DNA of 24,539 nucleotides, from NCBI GenBank assembly GCA_002411085.1, contig DHQK01000168.1:1-24539 (forward strand). Reading direction: 5' to 3'. Under the pieces are notes generated by a model. It searched no databases. It saw only the letters and a program-made list of their open reading frames with translations, and was not told where the DNA came from. Shown here in pieces: positions 22,554 to 24,539 of the stretch. The stretch's first letter is position 1; every line of letters starts with the position of its first letter. Origin of the DNA: Marinilabilia sp. UBA5340. Its GTDB lineage: Bacteria > Bacteroidota > Bacteroidia > Bacteroidales > Marinilabiliaceae. The position numbers and the translations under genes were made by a program.

Positions 22554-24539
22554 CTGTTTTTTCCCCGGAATAGTGAATCTGAATGCAGATCCTTTTCCGG
22601 GGCTGCTTTCCGCCCAAATATCTCCTCCATGATTTTGGACAAATTCTTTGCATAAGATTAGCCCCAGTCCCGTTCCTTTTTCGTTTTCCGTTCCCGGAGT
22701 AGAATAAGTCTCATTGATTTTAAAGAGCTTGCTGATCTTTTCCGGAGATATCCCGATTCCCGTATCAGAAACACTGATCTCAATAAACCCTTGCTTTTGG
22801 AGTGCATCGATGGTGATTTTGCCTCCCTTGTTGGTGAATTTTAGTGCATTGGATACCAGGTTTCGTAGTATGGTATTGATCATTGCTTTGTCTCCGTAAA
22901 CCTGGATATCAGAAGCGACTGTTGAAAGGATTTCAATATTTTTTTGTCCTGGATTTTGTTGACCCAACAGGTTTTTTACCTGTTCAATGACTGGAAAAAG
23001 CACAAAGACTTCAGGATTGTATTTTATTCTTCCTGTTTGTGATCGTGCCCATTCCATCAGGTTCATTAGCAAATCCATCGCCATGTTTGCTGAATTATTG
23101 ATGATTCCGGAAAAATTTTTAACTTTTTCTATATCCAGATTATTTGCTTTGTCTTTCAGGAGTTCACTAAAACCAAGGATTGCATTAAAGGGGCTCTTCA
23201 GGTCATGCGCTATAATCGAAAAAAACTTGTCTTTGGTTGCGTTAACTGTTTGTAGCTCTTCATTTTTTTGGGTTAGTGCATATTCTGCTTTTTTTCGTTC
23301 CGCAATTTCTACCCTGAGTCGTTCGGTAGCGCTTGCCAGTTCGCCGGCCTGGGTTTCAGCGGCCTCCCGGAGCCGGTTTTGTTGTAATTGTAAAGCATTA
23401 TTGCGGAGTACTTTGATTTGCTTCTTGGCCATTAGTGAAATGAGCTCTTTACTTGTGGGCTGAAGATGTGTAAGATGCTCATGCATGGAAGAGTAAATTT
23501 TCTCCTCCATGATTTGTATTTTGGTTTTTGCCCCCCATCGAAAATAGGCGGCATAAGCCTGCTGGCGGTAGATAGCTGCAATTTGAGGCGCATTGTTTTT
23601 CTGCCAAAAGTCTGAAGCTTTTTCATTTGCTAAAGCTTCCCATTGAATAAAGTTTTTTTCCCGCGCTTCATGAATGGCCTTGTCGTAGTTCTTTGCAGCT
23701 TCTTCTATGTTACCGTCTATCCTGGCCAGTTCTGCCTTCGCCAGAGAAAGTTTATGGTCGTAATTGTCAGGAGCATATTTTGCCCAAGTTGTGAGTTGAC
23801 TTATGATTTTTTTTAGTTCTGAATCCCATTTTGACTGTGATGATTCATCGACCTGGCGATAAAGTGCTGCCAGAATCACAAAACGTGAAAATACATATTC
23901 AGGCCAGGGAAGTAATCCCTGTGTTCCTACGGTGTAAATCATGGAATGCGTGGCATCCGATATCTTTAATGCTTCTGCATTGTTTCCCAAAAACATCAAT
24001 GCTGATGATTTAAGAATGTTGTATATGCACTTCACTTGTATATTGTGATGCTTCTCTATTTGGTGAAGTATGTGCTCATCCTTCCAGTTGATTACTTTTT
24101 CAGGTGGAGTCTCTCCGGTTTTCAGAACACGGAAAATATTCAATCCTCCTTCTAATAGGTCAATGGCCCACTGGTTGTGGCGATTTTTGCTGAATTCCAG
24201 GGAATGCTCCGCTTCCTGGATAAGGAAAGGAATTTCTTCGCCCTGAAAATATTTGCAATACATATTGTGTCCAAATGCGTAAGCGGCATATTGAAGATTA
24301 CCTCCGGAAAGACCTGCCTCGTAGGCATCAGTATAATCCTTTGAACTATGACTTAAATGGTGAAACCAATGGCGAATGGAGCTTCCGATCATTAAATGGA
24401 AAATACTCTGATCCGAAGGTTGCAGGTACCTCTTCTTCATCAGGGTAGTGGCGATGTCCCCAAATTTCCGGGCCACTTCAAAATCACTGTCTGTCCATGC
24501 CAGCAAGCCTCCAAAGGCGGTATGACTATAGCCTGCCTG
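22548..24539 (-). CDS. Large sensor histidine kinase, C-terminal 663 residues (gene continues past the right edge)
   Basis: The frame stays open to the last base, so the true start is outside. In numbering from the edge, the first ~350 residues are helical repeat sequence with Q-A-G-Y-S-H-T-A-F-G-G, H-W and A-Y-E-A-G-L-x-G-G-N-L-Q-Y-A-A-Y. This matches the segment after the ATPase in giant proteins with Ser/Thr kinase, AAA-type ATPase and histidine kinase parts. A coiled coil (about 375-435) leads to HisKA with His445 (I-I-A-H-D-L-K-S-P-F) and an HATPase with the N box N-L-V-S-N-A-L-K-F, the G1 box D-T-G-I-G-I and G2 G-T-G-L-G-L. No receiver domain follows. If the rest fits the family, it joins eukaryotic-type kinase and two-component signalling; the kinase and ATPase parts are inference. 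Confidence 0.88.
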   Translation of the reverse strand, partial: QAGYSHTAFGGLLAWTDSDFEVARKFGDIATTLMKKRYLQPSDQSIFHLMIGSSIRHWFHHLSHSSKDYTDAYEAGLSGGNLQYAAYAFGHNMYCKYFQGEEIPFLIQEAEHSLEFSKNRHNQWAIDLLEGGLNIFRVLKTGETPPEKVINWKDEHILHQIEKHHNIQVKCIYNILKSSALMFLGNNAEALKISDATHSMIYTVGTQGLLPWPEYVFSRFVILAALYRQVDESSQSKWDSELKKIISQLTTWAKYAPDNYDHKLSLAKAELARIDGNIEEAAKNYDKAIHEAREKNFIQWEALANEKASDFWQKNNAPQIAAIYRQQAYAAYFRWGAKTKIQIMEEKIYSSMHEHLTHLQPTSKELISLMAKKQIKVLRNNALQLQQNRLREAAETQAGELASATERLRVEIAERKKAEYALTQKNEELQTVNATKDKFFSIIAHDLKSPFNAILGFSELLKDKANNLDIEKVKNFSGIINNSANMAMDLLMNLMEWARSQTGRIKYNPEVFVLFPVIEQVKNLLGQQNPGQKNIEILSTVASDIQVYGDKAMINTILRNLVSNALKFTNKGGKITIDALQKQGFIEISVSDTGIGISPEKISKLFKINETYSTPGTENEKGTGLGLILCKEFVQNHGGDIWAESSPGKGSAFRFTIPGKKQS

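Noticed and set aside
1..24539. CRISPR arrays, tRNA or rRNA genes, transposases, integrases, toxin-antitoxin or defence genes
   Set aside because: Looked for on both strands; no regularly spaced repeats, cloverleaf-like sequences or relevant protein motifs were seen.

Overview
The window is a stretch of bacterial chromosome from a member of the Bacteroidota, most likely the Bacteroidales/Marinilabiliales side. Four things point there. It has a PorZ-type type IX secretion component. The ATP synthase cluster atpBEFHAG lacks the beta and epsilon genes and encodes a long, secreted-N-terminus subunit a. A bactofilin gene sits directly upstream of that cluster. Promoter-like boxes fit the Bacteroidota TTTG / TAnnTTTG pattern, with few strong Shine-Dalgarno sites. 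The DNA is moderately AT-rich. I see no rRNA, tRNA, CRISPR array, transposase, integrase or phage gene.

Layout. Positions 1-34 hold the first codons of a minus-strand gene that leaves the window. From 144 to 7698 four minus-strand genes follow, in transcription order: rdgB (nucleotide-pool cleaning), porZ (type IX secretion, cell surface), a large membrane-anchored protein with a C-terminal propeller-like repeat region, and a Na/phosphate cotransporter-family protein. Gaps of 20 and 26 bases link the first three. A tandem universal stress protein (minus) ends at a clear intrinsic terminator. It diverges from a plus-strand membrane protein that fuses a class III adenylate cyclase to an HD hydrolase-like domain.

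From 10530 to 16576 lies the energy block: bactofilin, a small four-helix membrane protein, a 401-base gene-free leader with a good Bacteroidota promoter, and then atpB-E-F-H-A-G, encoding subunits a, c, b, delta, alpha and gamma. A sirtuin gene (minus) converges on atpG and diverges from dnaG (primase). After dnaG come a flavin-binding PNPOx/Nim-like protein and a fused SpmA-SpmB nucleoside-recognition membrane protein. A SAM methyltransferase (minus) converges on the latter.

The right end has a 449-base gene-free stretch containing imperfect inverted repeats and a hairpin. A small SHOCT-domain membrane protein follows, whose stop codon interlocks with that of a convergent large sensor kinase running off the right edge.

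Most of the window is conserved housekeeping and envelope biology. I do not see a clear new defence or mobile system. The most unusual items are the cyclase-HD fusion, the uncharacterised envelope protein next to PorZ, the zinc-ligand-less sirtuin, and the inverted-repeat intergenic element near 22 kb.
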